Shown here: one piece after another, positions 38,905 through 51,316 of the stretch
Position numbering within the stretch: the stretch's first letter is position 1
How the letters are laid out: every line of letters starts with the position of its first letter
Program-made: the position numbers and the translations under genes
Notes under the pieces: generated by a model
Told to the model about the DNA's origin: nothing
The model's input: the letters and a program-made list of their open reading frames with translations, nothing else
Database searches by the model: none
Assembly: GCA_947650285.1 (NCBI GenBank)
Contig: CANTFL010001256.1
Location: 310,001-374,000, forward strand
Direction of reading: 5' to 3'
Length of the DNA stretch: 64,000 nt
Origin: Hyaloperonospora brassicae
Taxonomy: Eukaryota > Oomycota > Peronosporomycetes > Peronosporales > Peronosporaceae

Positions 38905-41900
38905 TTGAAGAAAGTTTTTCCCGACTCACAGTCACTGTGTATCTCTGCACCTGGTGATGAAATGTCCCTAATCACCTTGGCATTGGAAGTGACAAAGGAC
39001 TTGTCACTTCTCGCCCTAGTTGAATGTGGGGCGTCGAACAACTTTATTCGTCGCCAGTCACTAGAGGCCGGAAGTATCAACTTCGTGGAGCGGGAGAACC
39101 CTCCAACGAGAATGACGGTGCGCCTAGAGACAGGCGCATCAATAACTGTGAAGAAAAGTATACTCGGAATTCACCACACGTTGAAAGATGAACAGTACAA
39201 TGATGACTTCATCGTACTCGACCTGGATGACAAGTTTGATGTCATCCTAGAACTGCCTTAGCTCAGGAGATACGAGCCAAGGGTGAGCGGGCAGCATCGA
39301 TCAGTATCGATGCCTGACATTTGTTCATCAGATAACGATCTGAAGAATATCTTGGAACGCCCCAATTCATGTGGGTGTACTGCGAGTGATTGCGATGGCC
39401 CCACTCGCGGTACGGTCGTTAGAACGACTGTACAAGAACATAGTGTAGATGATCACTACATTGTGGAGAAAGCTCTCCTGTATCCTGTGGATGTGACTTC
39501 CCAGAAAGTAATCGAGACAGTGAATGTAGTGGTCAATGACGGATCAAGCGTAGGCGCTTACACGCTTTATCTGATAGTGCATCCGAAGTTAACTTCGGAG
39601 ATAACCAAATTTCCAACGCTAGAACCAAAACGATTCTTGCTTGATCTGCGTAGTGGCAAAGTCAAGCAGATCTGTGTACACGTCGCGGAAGATGAGTACG
39701 TCATCGATATTCTATCGGCAACGGTTTTTACTGAGAACGAACGGGTTCTCAACAGTTCATCGATGGAAGAAAGCGTCATCGATGAGAATACTCGGATTAA
39801 GAGATATGAATCTTAATCCTGGAAGTCGCTTCAGGTAAATCCTTTGTAGAAGGATTTGATCGAATTCAAGGATGTGTTTCCAGAATCCGTACCGTGCGAG
39901 TTGCCTAAGGATAAAGGCACTCAACACGAGATCGAGCTCAAACCGAGCTCGAAGTACTGTGCCATGAAGCAGTGTCCACTGCCTCGTGAACAGGTGCTAG
40001 CTATCGACAAGTTCTTTACCAATCGCTTAGCAGCGGGCCACGTGAGGGAATTAACTTTTCCTCACAGATCTCCGACCTTCTGTTTGCGAAAGGCCACTGG
40101 AGGATGGCGGATAGTGCAACCATTCAACAAGTTGAATGCTGCAACGGTACCGGATCAGACGCCGATCCAGAGGAAGAACTTGATCATAGATGGTATGTCT
40201 AAGAGTACCATCTTCTCGTCGATGGATATGACGTATGGCTTCTATCAGATCCTCATGCGTGAACGAGACATCCCGTACACAGCAGTGAGCACCCCATATG
40301 TATGCTATAGGAGTGGCTAGTGATGCCACATGGTCTGAGCAATGTCTCTGCTACTTTCAACAGATGTTTTACAAATCTGTTGCGACCGGTGCGAGACTTT
40401 GCATATAGTTAATTTGACGATATTTTCGTCCATAGCCGGACCATGGACGGGAAGACAAACGTTGAAGCTCACAGAACTCACGTTCGTCAGGTTCTTCAAC
40501 TTATTCGCAAGCGTAATTTGTACGCCAACCTCAAGAAGTGTGTATTTGCAGCTAGAGAAATACCACTTCTTGGGTGCATCGTAGGTAAACACGGCGCACG
40601 CTCTGATCCCGAAAAACCAAGGCGATCACCAAATGGCCTGTTCCAGTCGATGTCAAGGGATTCCGGAAGTTCCTTGGGATAGCGTCGTACTTGCACAAGT
40701 ACTCGCGAAACTATACCGAGATGACTGTTCATCTTTCTTTTTTGCTCAAGGAAGATGTAAAGTGGTCATGAAACACTGATTTACAGCGGTTTTCTAAGGT
40801 ATCAAGAAAATATTGATGCAATTGCCCATCTTGGCGATTGGAGAAAAAGACAGACCATTTCATGTGGTCTGTGTCGCCAGCAATTTTGCCATCGGATGTG
40901 CATTGATGCAATATGACACAGACGGCGCGGAGCGCGTTATATGCTACCAATCGCGTCAGCTGCAACTAGCCGAACGCAATTACCCAGTGTATGACAAGGA
41001 AATCCTTGCCATGAAGTACGCACTGGCTAAGTTTCGCGTCTATCTGTTGGTAAATAGACCGTTTATTGTCTGTCGGACCATGCGTAGCTACGTACCGCCA
41101 TAAACAGCCCCCAACTCTCGCAACAAATGGCGAGGTGGTTGTCTTTCTTCGCGGAGTACAACTTCTCCGTGGGATACATACCAGGACGACTTAACGTCGT
41201 CGCTGATGCGCTGTCACGTCGGCCCGATTTTGAGCCAACTACACGCGTCAGCAATGATACTTTCCCACTATTGCGGCGCTTTCAGTCAGCGTGCCATCGT
41301 CGCCTTTACTCGACGATGTGCGGAAGGCATACGAAGGAAATACGGATCTTCTCCGTTTGATGAGTCATCTTGCAAAACCATTCCGGAAATCCTAGTCGGG
41401 TTTGCCGGCTCCATACCGTTCCTCTTTGGATCGGTATACGACTCGCAATGGTCTGCTGTATTACACAGCAGTTGCTGACGACACCCCTCGTGTCGTCGTT
41501 TCCGATCATGATGATTTGCGTGTACGCATCATGTTCGAATGTCACGATGCGCCGGCAGGCGGGAATCGTGGTAGGGAAAAGACTTACCTTACAGTAAGTC
41601 GCAACTTTTTCTGGCCCCTCCAGTATCAGTTTGTCCGCTAGTACATTCGTTCTTGCGAGGTTTGTCGACGAGTGAAGCCTAGTCCTTCATCCCGTGCACC
41701 GTTACAACTTCTGCTGGTGCCGGCAGAATGTTGGGATTTCGTTTCCATGGACTTTGGCTTCAACTATCAGTAGCGATGACGCTGCTGCTACATTATACAG
41801 TGATGACGATGGTGTAATATTTAGCATCGCCAACGACTATACCAGCGAGGAAATGAACACTTTAGCTGAAGAAGAGAAAGACCTATTAGCAGTGCGCCCG

Positions 41901-42749
41901 AAGCGCACTGAAAGACAAAATAACGAGTCGGCAGAGAACTTCCTGCTGACTCGAGAGGCGGTAGTCCGTTTCGTTCAAGACTCCATCGCCAATGAGGTGG
42001 ACCGCCAGAAACGGAACGCAGACAAGTATGTAAGAGCAAATGTTCTTTCATTTAAAGTTTACGACGTAGTACTACTGTCTACGGTAAACTTACCTGGACA
42101 TGCAGTCACTAATGTCGGCAGTAGAAAACTACTGCCAAAATACATTGGTCCCTTTCGTGTATTGCACCGCAAAGGCAATGCATACACGATTGAGTTGCCT
42201 CGCAGGATGCGCACGCATCCTACGTTTTATGTTGGTCTTCTCCTCCCGTATTATCAGCACGAGGCCTCTTCCGAGAGCGGAGATAACCAGCACGTTCAAG
42301 AATCCTCAACCGATTCTTGTGATTACGGACCAGACACTCAAGTTGGTCCTTCAGCAACGAAGTATCGCGACGAGCCGCCTCTAACCCGTCGCGCACGTGG
42401 CGCTTCTCGCGTTCTTTCTCAAGTTGAGCAAACGCGAAATACGATCGATCTTTCTCCCGATCGGTACGGAGACGTCGTACGGTCGACAACAAGTCGTGTC
42501 GACGATCGTATTCGTAATCGACGTCCTCCCTCAACTGTGTCAGGCAACTTTCATAGTTACCCAAAGACTGATGCAGGCCCGGCAGATGAGCCAGATCTTG
42601 TCTTTCCACCACCACCAGAGCCACTAGTGGATTCTCAAGGTGGTCAAAGCTTTCAAGTAGGACGTATCTTGAGCCACCGCGTGGAGAACGGGCAGCGGAC
42701 AAGTTACCCTGTACGCTGGCGTGGATACCCACCATCATATGACAGCTGA
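38905..42749 (+). pseudogene. Gypsy pol remnant, copy 1 (protease, RT, RNase H, integrase, chromodomain)
   Basis: Protease-like frame 38905-39261 has LVECGASNNFIRRQSL, with Glu-Cys-Gly in place of the usual catalytic Asp-Ser/Thr-Gly. RT starts at 39856 (GGWRIVQPFNKLNA, SSMDMTYGFYQIL) and shifts frame after 40320. RNase H is at 40813-41103 (YDKEILAMKYALAKFRVYL). Integrase zinc-finger and N-terminal pieces lie at 41402-41641, and the catalytic core is largely deleted. The C-terminus (41769-42749) ends in a chromodomain start (YPVRWRGYPPSYDS) cut by TGA. Confidence 0.88.
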
Positions 42750-43909
42750 GAGTCTCGTTCCTAGCTGATGGCAGATGTTGAGGGTCTCGTCCACCAGTAC
42801 GACGAGACTCATCCGGTAGGTCCGAGGGTCCATAAGTAAACCCGCGCTTTGGATGATTGAAGACGGATTGCAAGTTTGAAATCGCGTTCCGCATCTCAGC
42901 CGAGATGTGTGCCCTTCCCCAGACCGAACTAAGTGAATACATATCCCTTTGTTTACGTTACGTGGTGTCAACACAACTATCACAAGGATTGCCCCAAGTG
43001 AGGCAAGGAATACCTGCCTCACTCGACAAACGATGCAGCCGGTACCTTGCACCGGTTGAAGTTCGCTTCTCAAACTTGATGCGTACTGCTTCAAATTTTT
43101 TGGAGCCATCCTTCACGTCCAAAATTCTTGATATTTTGGATAAAAGAGTTCCATGCAGCCAAAAGCGAATCCTTGTCACGCTTTTGGTTACCGTTGTACC
43201 ATCTATGCTTGAAGAAAGCATCGAGATAAAAGCCTTCTGCATCGCGAAAATTCTTCGCGCTGGAGCATAAGCCATGGAGCTCGCTCGTATCGAAAAGTGG
43301 GATTCGATGGTGTTGACTTTTCTCGTGGGACAAGCTATTAATGAGCTGTTCAGGAAAACACCACGGCTTCAGCTCACCACACTTCGACGTGGTATCTTTG
43401 CCGCTACCACGGATTCCATTATGACGACGGCTCGCGATATCGTCAACGCGCTCGTGCGATGGCGCACGAGTTGACCGTGGTGATGAGTATGATTACTCAT
43501 CACCATATTCATCATCACTGCCGAACAGACTGTGACGAATGTCGCGAGTCCGTTCGTTCGACAGATCTTTTGATGAGGTAGGCACCGCGGGTGAATGCGG
43601 TTCCTCTAAAAGCTTTTCCGAGTCAGACACATCTGACTCGATAGAGTAACTGACCCCTCGATCGAGGTCATTGTGTGCATGTGGTGCGATACCACATGCG
43701 ACTGCAGCAGCACTTGATGCAGGCAGAGAACGAGCAGCAGACGATTCGTCGTCTGTCGCATAGACTGACACGGTAGCAGACTGTGTCGTCTTTGAGTCAA
43801 CCCGAATAGACATGTTAACTATGAGAGGAAAAGTCAGAATGAATGGATCCGACCAACAAATTCTCCCCCTCCCATTGGCATGGGTGGCCACGAAAGTTTC
43901 AATAGTCAC
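42220..43909 (-). CDS. Antisense ORFs inside gypsy copy 1
   Basis: Three minus-strand frames run inward from the 3' LTR: 43909-43493 (138 aa, acidic Ser-rich tail), 43333-43091 (80 aa; FDTSELHGLCSSAKNFRDAE), and 42942-42220 (240 aa, coiled-coil-like; RLRTDREKDRSYFAFAQLEK). Only the last overlaps pol (chromodomain region). In copy 2 the second frame is longer (124 aa) because copy 1 carries one extra base in a T run near 43095. Antisense ORFs between pol and the 3' LTR are known from some plant gypsy elements. Whether these are expressed is unknown. Confidence 0.4.
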
Positions 43910-43937
43910 AAGGTGACTATCAGTTAGGGGGGGGTGA

Positions 43938-44376
43938 TGTAATGGGGTGTCCCGTTATATGACATTGCCATTCAGGATACCGACAATAAATAATATGTAC
44001 GCTGAATATTCTTTCAACAATATCAGAAAGCATGATGATATTGTTGAGAATACCGAAGGCTCTACTCATTAGTTGATATCGTGATGATATCAACCCACCA
44101 ATCGCTGCCAGACGCGCTCAATGAGTGGTGAGTAGACGTCGTAATACGTTTAGTTTGATTAATATAATTAAGTCCGGACAAACAGGGACAAGCGATTGAT
44201 AGGACTTAATTGTATTAAGTAACAGTTGTACTTTTACCACTACCAGAGTCTTGCCTTAGTCGTTACCTTGCTCAATGTAGTGTTTACACCTATCTGGGCA
44301 CTGACCTTCACTGTTGTCAGCGGAAGGTTGACTCCGTACTGGTAGTCCAGTTCGTAGTCGTCAGTACCCCGTTACA
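43938..44376 (+). repeat. 3' LTR of gypsy copy 1
   Basis: 439 bp from TGTAATGGGG to CCCCGTTACA, preceded by the purine tract agggggggg. It is almost identical to the 3' LTR of copy 2. Confidence 0.93.
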
Positions 44377-44381
44377 ACGCC

Positions 44382-47300
44382 GATATGAGGCGCCTAGCTT
44401 TCATCATGCCGACTTAAGCGGCTGATGCAAGCTTGTATGTCATGACTATTCTGTTTCGCGGTAAGTGTCTTCAGATGTTGTTCCCGGCTACAATGGAGCG
44501 CGACGACAACACTGCTCCATTGCTACCAGCCACGTCTCCCGATCGACACCATTTGCACTATCTAGTCCGGGTTTAGTCAATGTTGTGGAGGCAAGAATGG
44601 TTCAAGCTATTTTAGAGCCCCGTGTGTACTGTGTGGTGACATCCGTGACTCGTGGATGCGCACACGGTTTGTAGGTGCATTATTCGAGTTTTTTCGTGGC
44701 GACTTTCGACAAGGTGTCGTGTCCCGCACAACTTAAGCTGGTAACGCACATCGCAACCTCCAACACGAAGATCTACCTCCACCATTTTCGGTACTTTCAA
44801 CGCGTTCCCTGTTTCACCTGCTACTCGCCTTATCACTCGAATTTCAAGTGCTGCGGGTGCAAAGGCGACTATCACATTCAGCATCACCGCGAGTTCACCG
44901 GTGTGCCAATTGCTTTGCATCAAGTCAGTGGGTCGACTTATAATTACTTGGATGCTGCCGGTCGCCTGCAGCATGTCTCTGGACTGGCGGGCACTTTGTA
45001 GGCGACCACGGCGAAGCTGAAAGCGTATGGATACAAGGTTCCCCTACTAAGTAAGGTCTCGAAGGCACCTCCTCGTGCTGCTCAATCGAATTATACCACC
45101 GAGTCTCCTATCGCGGGAGGCCAGGACGATTGGGTCGGATCTACTTGCGTCAGTGCCCTGTCGACGACCGAGTGATTTTATCCTGGCCCGAACAAGAAAT
45201 AGCGGGATGTGCGTCCCCCGGTGGTGCCGTCTAGCACAGCGACGGGAATTACTGTGACAACAATCAAGAATTCTCAGTCCAAGAAGATTATAGGCTTAAG
45301 AAATTCGTCTCCCCCAAAATCGGCGGCTACTGACAGACCATCTCTACGACCTCGACCATCGTCACAGAAAAAAAGACCCTACCTCTACCTAATCAGGCCA
45401 CGAGTCGTCCCAAGGGCATTTCGAAAATGAACCTATTTGCGCCAACCCCCTCTGCTTCCATTAAGGCGATCAATCAGCGCACACAGGCGATTCATGAACT
45501 GGAACAATTACTGCGTGGAGCCAATGAGGTTGATGCCGAATCTCCAACTGCTGTCCCGGGGGGATGACTGTCTATTCTTACGAAGGCATTGAAGGATTCG
45601 GCGCTTGAGTCGGCTCGATTACAAAAAGCGGCCGCACCAAACGAGGCCGATAAACTAGTTTGCGCAGCCGCAGAGAAGCAGCGCGATGGAGACATTAAGA
45701 GATCATTCTACTTCGAAGCTCATGTTTAGACACTAATAGAAATTATTGCTAGTGAAACCCAGGGTAATGTCGACCCTACTTCTCTCGACGAGGCCAGTGA
45801 GAAAAAAATTGCAAGAATTGCGGCGGTTGAAGTACGAATATCGTGCCGCAGGTGCGGAGGCAAGCCGAACGAACATGGATGAAACGCATCAGCGATAACA
45901 CTTCAAATGCAGACCCGCCGGTTGTCAAAGATTGCACCAAAAAGAAGCGCGTGACCAAATTCACATGTTCCGCTAGAGGAATCACCACCCACTAGTTGCT
46001 TGCTGCGCTGGCGGTAAGAAGCATAAAGCGGAGTCAGTGCATGATCCAACGCTTGCTGATCTCCCACATAAGCCGCAAACGGAGTGTCACAGGTGTGCCA
46101 CCAGAACCACTACCTCGCACGGTGCAGTTCGCGGCGGAGCATCTATTACCGGGACAGCCAGACCTGTCACCGTCGGGGCCCCAGGAGTCAAAAGGTCAGC
46201 ATTTACAGGATCTTAATATGATGGCGGCGTGCACGGTGTAGTTTGGTAACGCCATATGCCTACGTGATCTGTTTAAAGGCGCTGTAGCACCGCCTTTCTG
46301 CGCCGCTAGTGTACCTATTCCGGCGGACCTAGCCAAGGCGATCGAGGAAGAGATTAAGGCCTCGTCTGGAGTACTCACCGTCCCCGAAAAAGGTGCTTCT
46401 GAAACCCCGAAACGTCCTGACGCTCGCATGGGCGATCTATGTTCGAATATAGCGGTCCGGACCCCGATGGCACAAATTCGCACTCCCGATACTCACGACC
46501 AGACTATACGCGAAACCCCAGTGCGCAAAATTTTAGACACCGCATCTGCTGCGGTGGCGGCTGCTGCTATACCGGAGAGTACAAAACAAATTCAGCGAAC
46601 ACGGCTGCGATTCACAAATGGGTCAGCCAGCACAAACCAGTTGTGTCACTACCAACTATCATGCGAGTTGGACCAAAGGGACAAATGGAGTGGATACACG
46701 CGTGTGCCTTGTTTTTCCAGACTCGTATCTGGTATCCCTTATCCAATTGCTTATCTCGCTTCGATACCGAGTGAAGTTCTTCATTTCTTTGGACATTCCA
46801 TCAGCATTTAATCTCAACTGGCTGTGATCCGTCTCCACATCACACATGCCGATGCAACACTGCGCGATCTGTGCACGGTTCGGAAGCCACGGCACATGGG
46901 CAAACCGGTCAAATACGATGGAGAACGACGAACAATCTTTAACGGTGGATTCAATCCAGCAAATTATAGCATGCTTTGTTGTGCGCGACTGTCTCCCGAC
47001 CGCTTGCTGACTTGGATCGTTTTAGGGTTCTCAATATTCTGTGCGTATTGCTTCCACATCTCTCACCCATTGTGATTGAGACGGACGTGGTCATGCCTCA
47101 AACCAATGTTGTGCTATACCACCTCTTTATAGAGATGCGAGCGGCGGTTGTCGGCATTCTCTACTAATCTGCCAACTGGTTACCGGCGCTTGTGTGGAGA
47201 AGCGCAGAGGGATAATGATGGAAAGTGTCGATCGCACCTACCGCATTAAGTGCGAGATCAATTTGATTGGTGAAGCGCGCTCGGAGATAGGCCCGTTGGC

Positions 47301-49680
47301 ACGAATGATGGAATCGAACGACTGAGTGACAGGAAGCGACTGCGAAAAAATATGCAGATTGATCTACCTAACGGTCAAGAAGGAGTATAGTCAAGGATCG
47401 ACTATTGACCGATCACAATCCGCGATGAAGGGCTTAGATCACCAAGTTACAAGTACCGGATCACTAAAGGGGTGGACATCACCTTCAGTACTGGATTGCT
47501 ATCGACAATAGATGATGAATGAATATGAAAGCAGGCTGGAAGAGTGGATCGTCAAGATCATCAAGCATGCCAAGTTTATAGAAGTGACAGCGATCCAATC
47601 GTCAATTCCCGATCAAAGACGCAATAAATTGACCACAATCTATCTTGGGTAGGTACCGCTTCGTTAGTATAAACACATAATTAGAGTGGACCACATACCG
47701 CGATCCACTACGGAGCGATCCACTACCCGAGTATATGCTGTGTACCGCGTGATGCAAGAAGATAATTTAATAGACAGGCAATACGCGATAGAGATCTAGC
47801 GAGCAGATGGACATAGTCATAGGTTTTGGATTTGGCTGGTTGACATTAAACAGACATGAACGTGCAACGAAAGACACGCGTCGACTTCTCCCGGTCAGAA
47901 ACTTTGGCCTGCCGTTGAACAGAGAGTGACCCGCGTTTTTGCAAGCTTCGCCCTTTGAGTGTTTGGCCAGGCGAAACGTCAGTTCTCACCCCCCTGACTG
48001 TGATCGGACGCAGTAAACCTTACTATTCAGATTCAAAATCGCAAGACGGCTCAAGTGGTCAGAAGGCTCGCGCATCAAGCATCAACCTTGGCCAAAGGCG
48101 AATATGGGAGAGCGTTAAATCATACACGCGATTGAGTGGAGAATTTCCACTCGATTTACCCTCACATTTTACCTGGTGAAGAATTACTATCCGATTACCA
48201 CCTATCCCCAAAATTGTCAAGTCCAGCTTTAGCTCAAGTCCACCAAGAATAGCGCAACCCGCCCCACCGACGGGTACACTAAGTGAGCTAAGCATACAGC
48301 AAGAAATTGAGGTACCTCCTCCTTAATCGGTCGTCCGGTCGCCAGTGGAGAGTAGGGGTCACAAGGAATTGGTGGTCAGCACTTCACCACACTTGACCCT
48401 ATCGCTCGCAATGATAACTGCTGGACTCTATGTTCTGAGGGCGTCTCGATTGAGCTAGAGGGTGCAACGACACGGGTCATACCCCCAACTTTATCGTAGA
48501 CTTCGATTAAATGAATCCCGTCAGTCGCGCAGAAACAGCATCGGTCTATGTTCGCAGAATGTCACGGGATTTCCCCAAGAAAACGGAACACTGCTCATCC
48601 TAATTTAGTCACTTTCGGCAGAGCTAAACTAGGGGAACCTTCTATTTGGTTCTTTTACAGAAAACGCAAGTCTCTATTAGTGAATCAATTTCCGTATTAA
48701 ATCTGTACACATTCTCCCAGGATTGCGTACACTAGCGTGAACGATCGTTGCGGACCGAGGCAGAGCACCCACGAGGTGTAGTGGCAATGTTATTGAGCTC
48801 TACTTATCAATCACGAAAATTGATCCTCGGTCTGAGGCGCATTGGACGCTGCACTGGATGGCTGATCATATCACGCTCCAGGGCGAAATTGTTCTTGTTG
48901 TCAACGTTTCTGAAATAAGTATCAATACAAAACGGGAATCGATGTTTGATTGACTACTGCTTCTTTTACAGGAATACGACGGACCATTGTTTATTAAAGG
49001 TGAATTCAATGTACTTCATAGCCGCAACTACATCGTTCCTTTATAATGCCACCCGGACGACACAATTTTTGGCGTTCCGAAGGCCTTTCGGTCGAGTGCA
49101 TCTTAGTGATGTTCTTGATGATGACATGGATTTCGCCAAAGAAGTGATATCTGTACCAGCATTTCAATCAGATGCTCACGCTAATTTCTACGCTCTGCCG
49201 GGCGTTAGTTCGGCAAGTTCGCGTCTGGATAGGTGGTATGTTCTTTCTCGGCGTGCTGATTGGATTCGAGACATTGCTATGTCGGTACCTGTTCCTGCTG
49301 CCGACTACATTAATATCAGTATCAGGATCGGCGTGCCCCGTCAAGTGGTCCATATCCGAAAGCTGAAACGCGTGTATCCTGTTCCAGGATATTCACATGC
49401 GGCCGCGCACAAAGCTATCATTGCGGCGATTGCGCTGGCCCAGCTATAAGATGACGCAATTACTTATGTTTTGACGTCGGACCTTGCGTCAGCACTAAGC
49501 GTGGATGACTAGTTGGAATACCAGAAGATAAGACTTCCTTAAGTTCTTTTGGAGACTACCAAAACCACGGGTCAAGGCTGTAATAATGCTATCGACAGCG
49601 ACTGAGTCGTCTCTATGTTGAATTGGATACTGCCCTCTTCGTGGCTGATTAACCTGAATTTCAACGAGGTAGCCCAATGC
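44382..49680 (+). mobile_element. Decayed non-LTR retrotransposon, 5' portion (ORF1-like and endonuclease)
   Basis: Scattered plus-strand fragments. Around 44675-45001 a gag-like frame has a Cys-rich motif (RVPCFTCYSPYHSNFKC). At 48946-49449 an intact 167-codon frame matches the C-terminal part of a LINE endonuclease-exonuclease-phosphatase domain and its linker (SSRLDRWYVLSRRADWIRDI, VHIRKLKRVYPVPGY). The stretch between, about 46900-48900, is too degenerate to assign. The element continues after gypsy copy 2. Confidence 0.6.
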
Positions 49681-50104
49681 ATTAATATTGTCATGAAGAA
49701 GAAATTACCAATAAAGAATATTACGTTGAATATGCTCTCAACAATATCGGAACGCATGATGATATTGTTGAGAAGACCGAAGGCTCTACTCATTGGTTGA
49801 TATCGTGATGATATCAACCCACCAATCGCTGCTAGACGCGCGCAATGGGTGGTGAGTAGACGTCATCATACTTTAAGTTTGATTAATATAATTAATTCAG
49901 GACAAACAGGGACAAGCGATTGATAGGACTTAATTGTATTAAGTAACAGTTGTACTTTTACCACTACTAGAGTCTTGCCTTAGTCGTTACCTTGCTCAAT
50001 GTAGTGTTTGCACCTATCTGGGCACTGACCTTCACTGTTGTCAGCGGAAGGTTGACTCCGTACTGGTAGTCCAGTACGTAGTAAGTAGTAAGTGCTTTGT
50101 TACA
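49681..50104 (+). repeat. 5' LTR of gypsy copy 2 (5'-truncated)
   Basis: Resembles the 5' LTR of copy 1 (same gtagtaagtagtaagtgctttgttaca end) rather than its own 3' LTR. The left boundary is approximate. Confidence 0.85.
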
Positions 50105-50154
50105 CCTGGTAGCTCTTTGTAGTCTGTACAAGTACCACACTCGCATCGCCCAGC

Positions 50155-51202
50155 ATGAACATGTTGGACGAAGTCGAAGGCGGCAGATTTCACGGAACTC
50201 GTGAAAGCTACTACCATTTGAGCGATGTCGAATGTAGTGCGATCGAACGAATGAGCTCAACCGTTGGCGAGGAAGCAATCTGGGCCATGCTGTCCACAAG
50301 GAATCGAGACCAGCAGCATTCCGTGACCAGCAAGTTCTAGCAACAAGAAATTGATGAGTCGCGAGCGTAGGTGACCTTGTTGCAACATCAAGATCACCAG
50401 CGGACTGAAGCATTGAGACAGCATCAGTCTTAGTCCGCAAAGACGACGCGCGAGCGTCGACAGGAGTATCTGAAGCTAGATATATCCAAGTATCACGGAT
50501 TCGAGGACGGCTACCTGTTCAGATGGTTCGTCGAAGTCGACGGTGCCATCGAGGCCCGTCGCGTCGACAACGAGCGAATGCAAGTCTCATTCGCTCAGTC
50601 ATACTTGGCGGGGGATGTCAAGAATTGGGCTATAAATCTCAAGTTACACGACCCGATGCGTTCGAGCCGCTAGACGTCTTCAAGATCCTGCTCAGTGAGA
50701 CGTTTGAGCCTCCTAGGGCAGAGTTCATGACTCTCTCTGAACTCCTCGAGATCAAACAGGAAAACGTAAGTTTCACGCTTACGCTCAGCATGTGCGATAC
50801 CTTGCAGTTTGCATGGTAGTGAACCGTGTGATTATATTTGTGAAGATCAAAATATTCATTCAAGGTCTCGCAGATGGTCCTGTCAGGGACCATCTGTTTC
50901 GCGGGGAGCTTAAGACGCTCTCCGAAGCGATCTACGCTGCGGAGCAGGAAGACTTCAGTGTGAGACAGGCTCACACTACTGTGACCCCCTGTCGTCCGCA
51001 AATACGATCAGCGGTCGGAGGTCCAAAACCAATGGACCTCTGTCATGTTGTGGGCGAGAAACCTCGCCCTGTGAGCTACAAGCGAATGGTGAGACGCCAT
51101 CGCTGTCATAAGCTGGGACAATAGACAGACGAATGCAGTATCCACCGCCAATTACCCCGTGATGCTGAGCGCAGTAGCCGTCCACCATTTAAAAGAAATT
51201 GA
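50155..51202 (+). pseudogene. Gypsy gag remnant, copy 2
   Basis: The same broken gag layout as copy 1. A TAG at 51121-51123 falls inside the zinc-knuckle region, where copy 1 has a sense codon, so this copy's gag is more damaged there. Confidence 0.8.
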
Positions 51203-51316
51203 GGACGAGGATTCGATGCTGTTGAGAAGCCGCAACAGCGAAGCGGACCATCAAGAAATGGTCGGGGTCAGTAGGGTAGGAGTGCTCTACTGATCCAGTG
51301 AGAATTTGAAAATCTC

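Larger units (their letters stand above)
37251..44376 (+). mobile_element. Ty3/gypsy LTR retrotransposon, copy 1 (complete ends, defective)
   Basis: The element is bounded by two LTRs with TGTAAC...GTTACA ends and by a perfect 5-bp target duplication acgcc (37246-37250 and 44377-44381). Order on the plus strand: 5' LTR, primer-binding region starting cctggtagctc at 37693, gag, protease, RT, RNase H, integrase remnant, chromodomain, antisense ORF region, polypurine tract (43926-43937), 3' LTR. Stops and frameshifts interrupt every domain, and 583 bp of the integrase core are missing relative to copy 2 (junction near 41760). Chromodomain after integrase places it in the chromovirus-type gypsy lineage. 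Confidence 0.95.

Noticed and set aside
39283..39816. 177-codon ORF between protease and RT considered as an envelope gene
   Set aside because: No signal peptide or membrane segment, and it lies between protease and RT rather than after integrase; part of the broken pol region.
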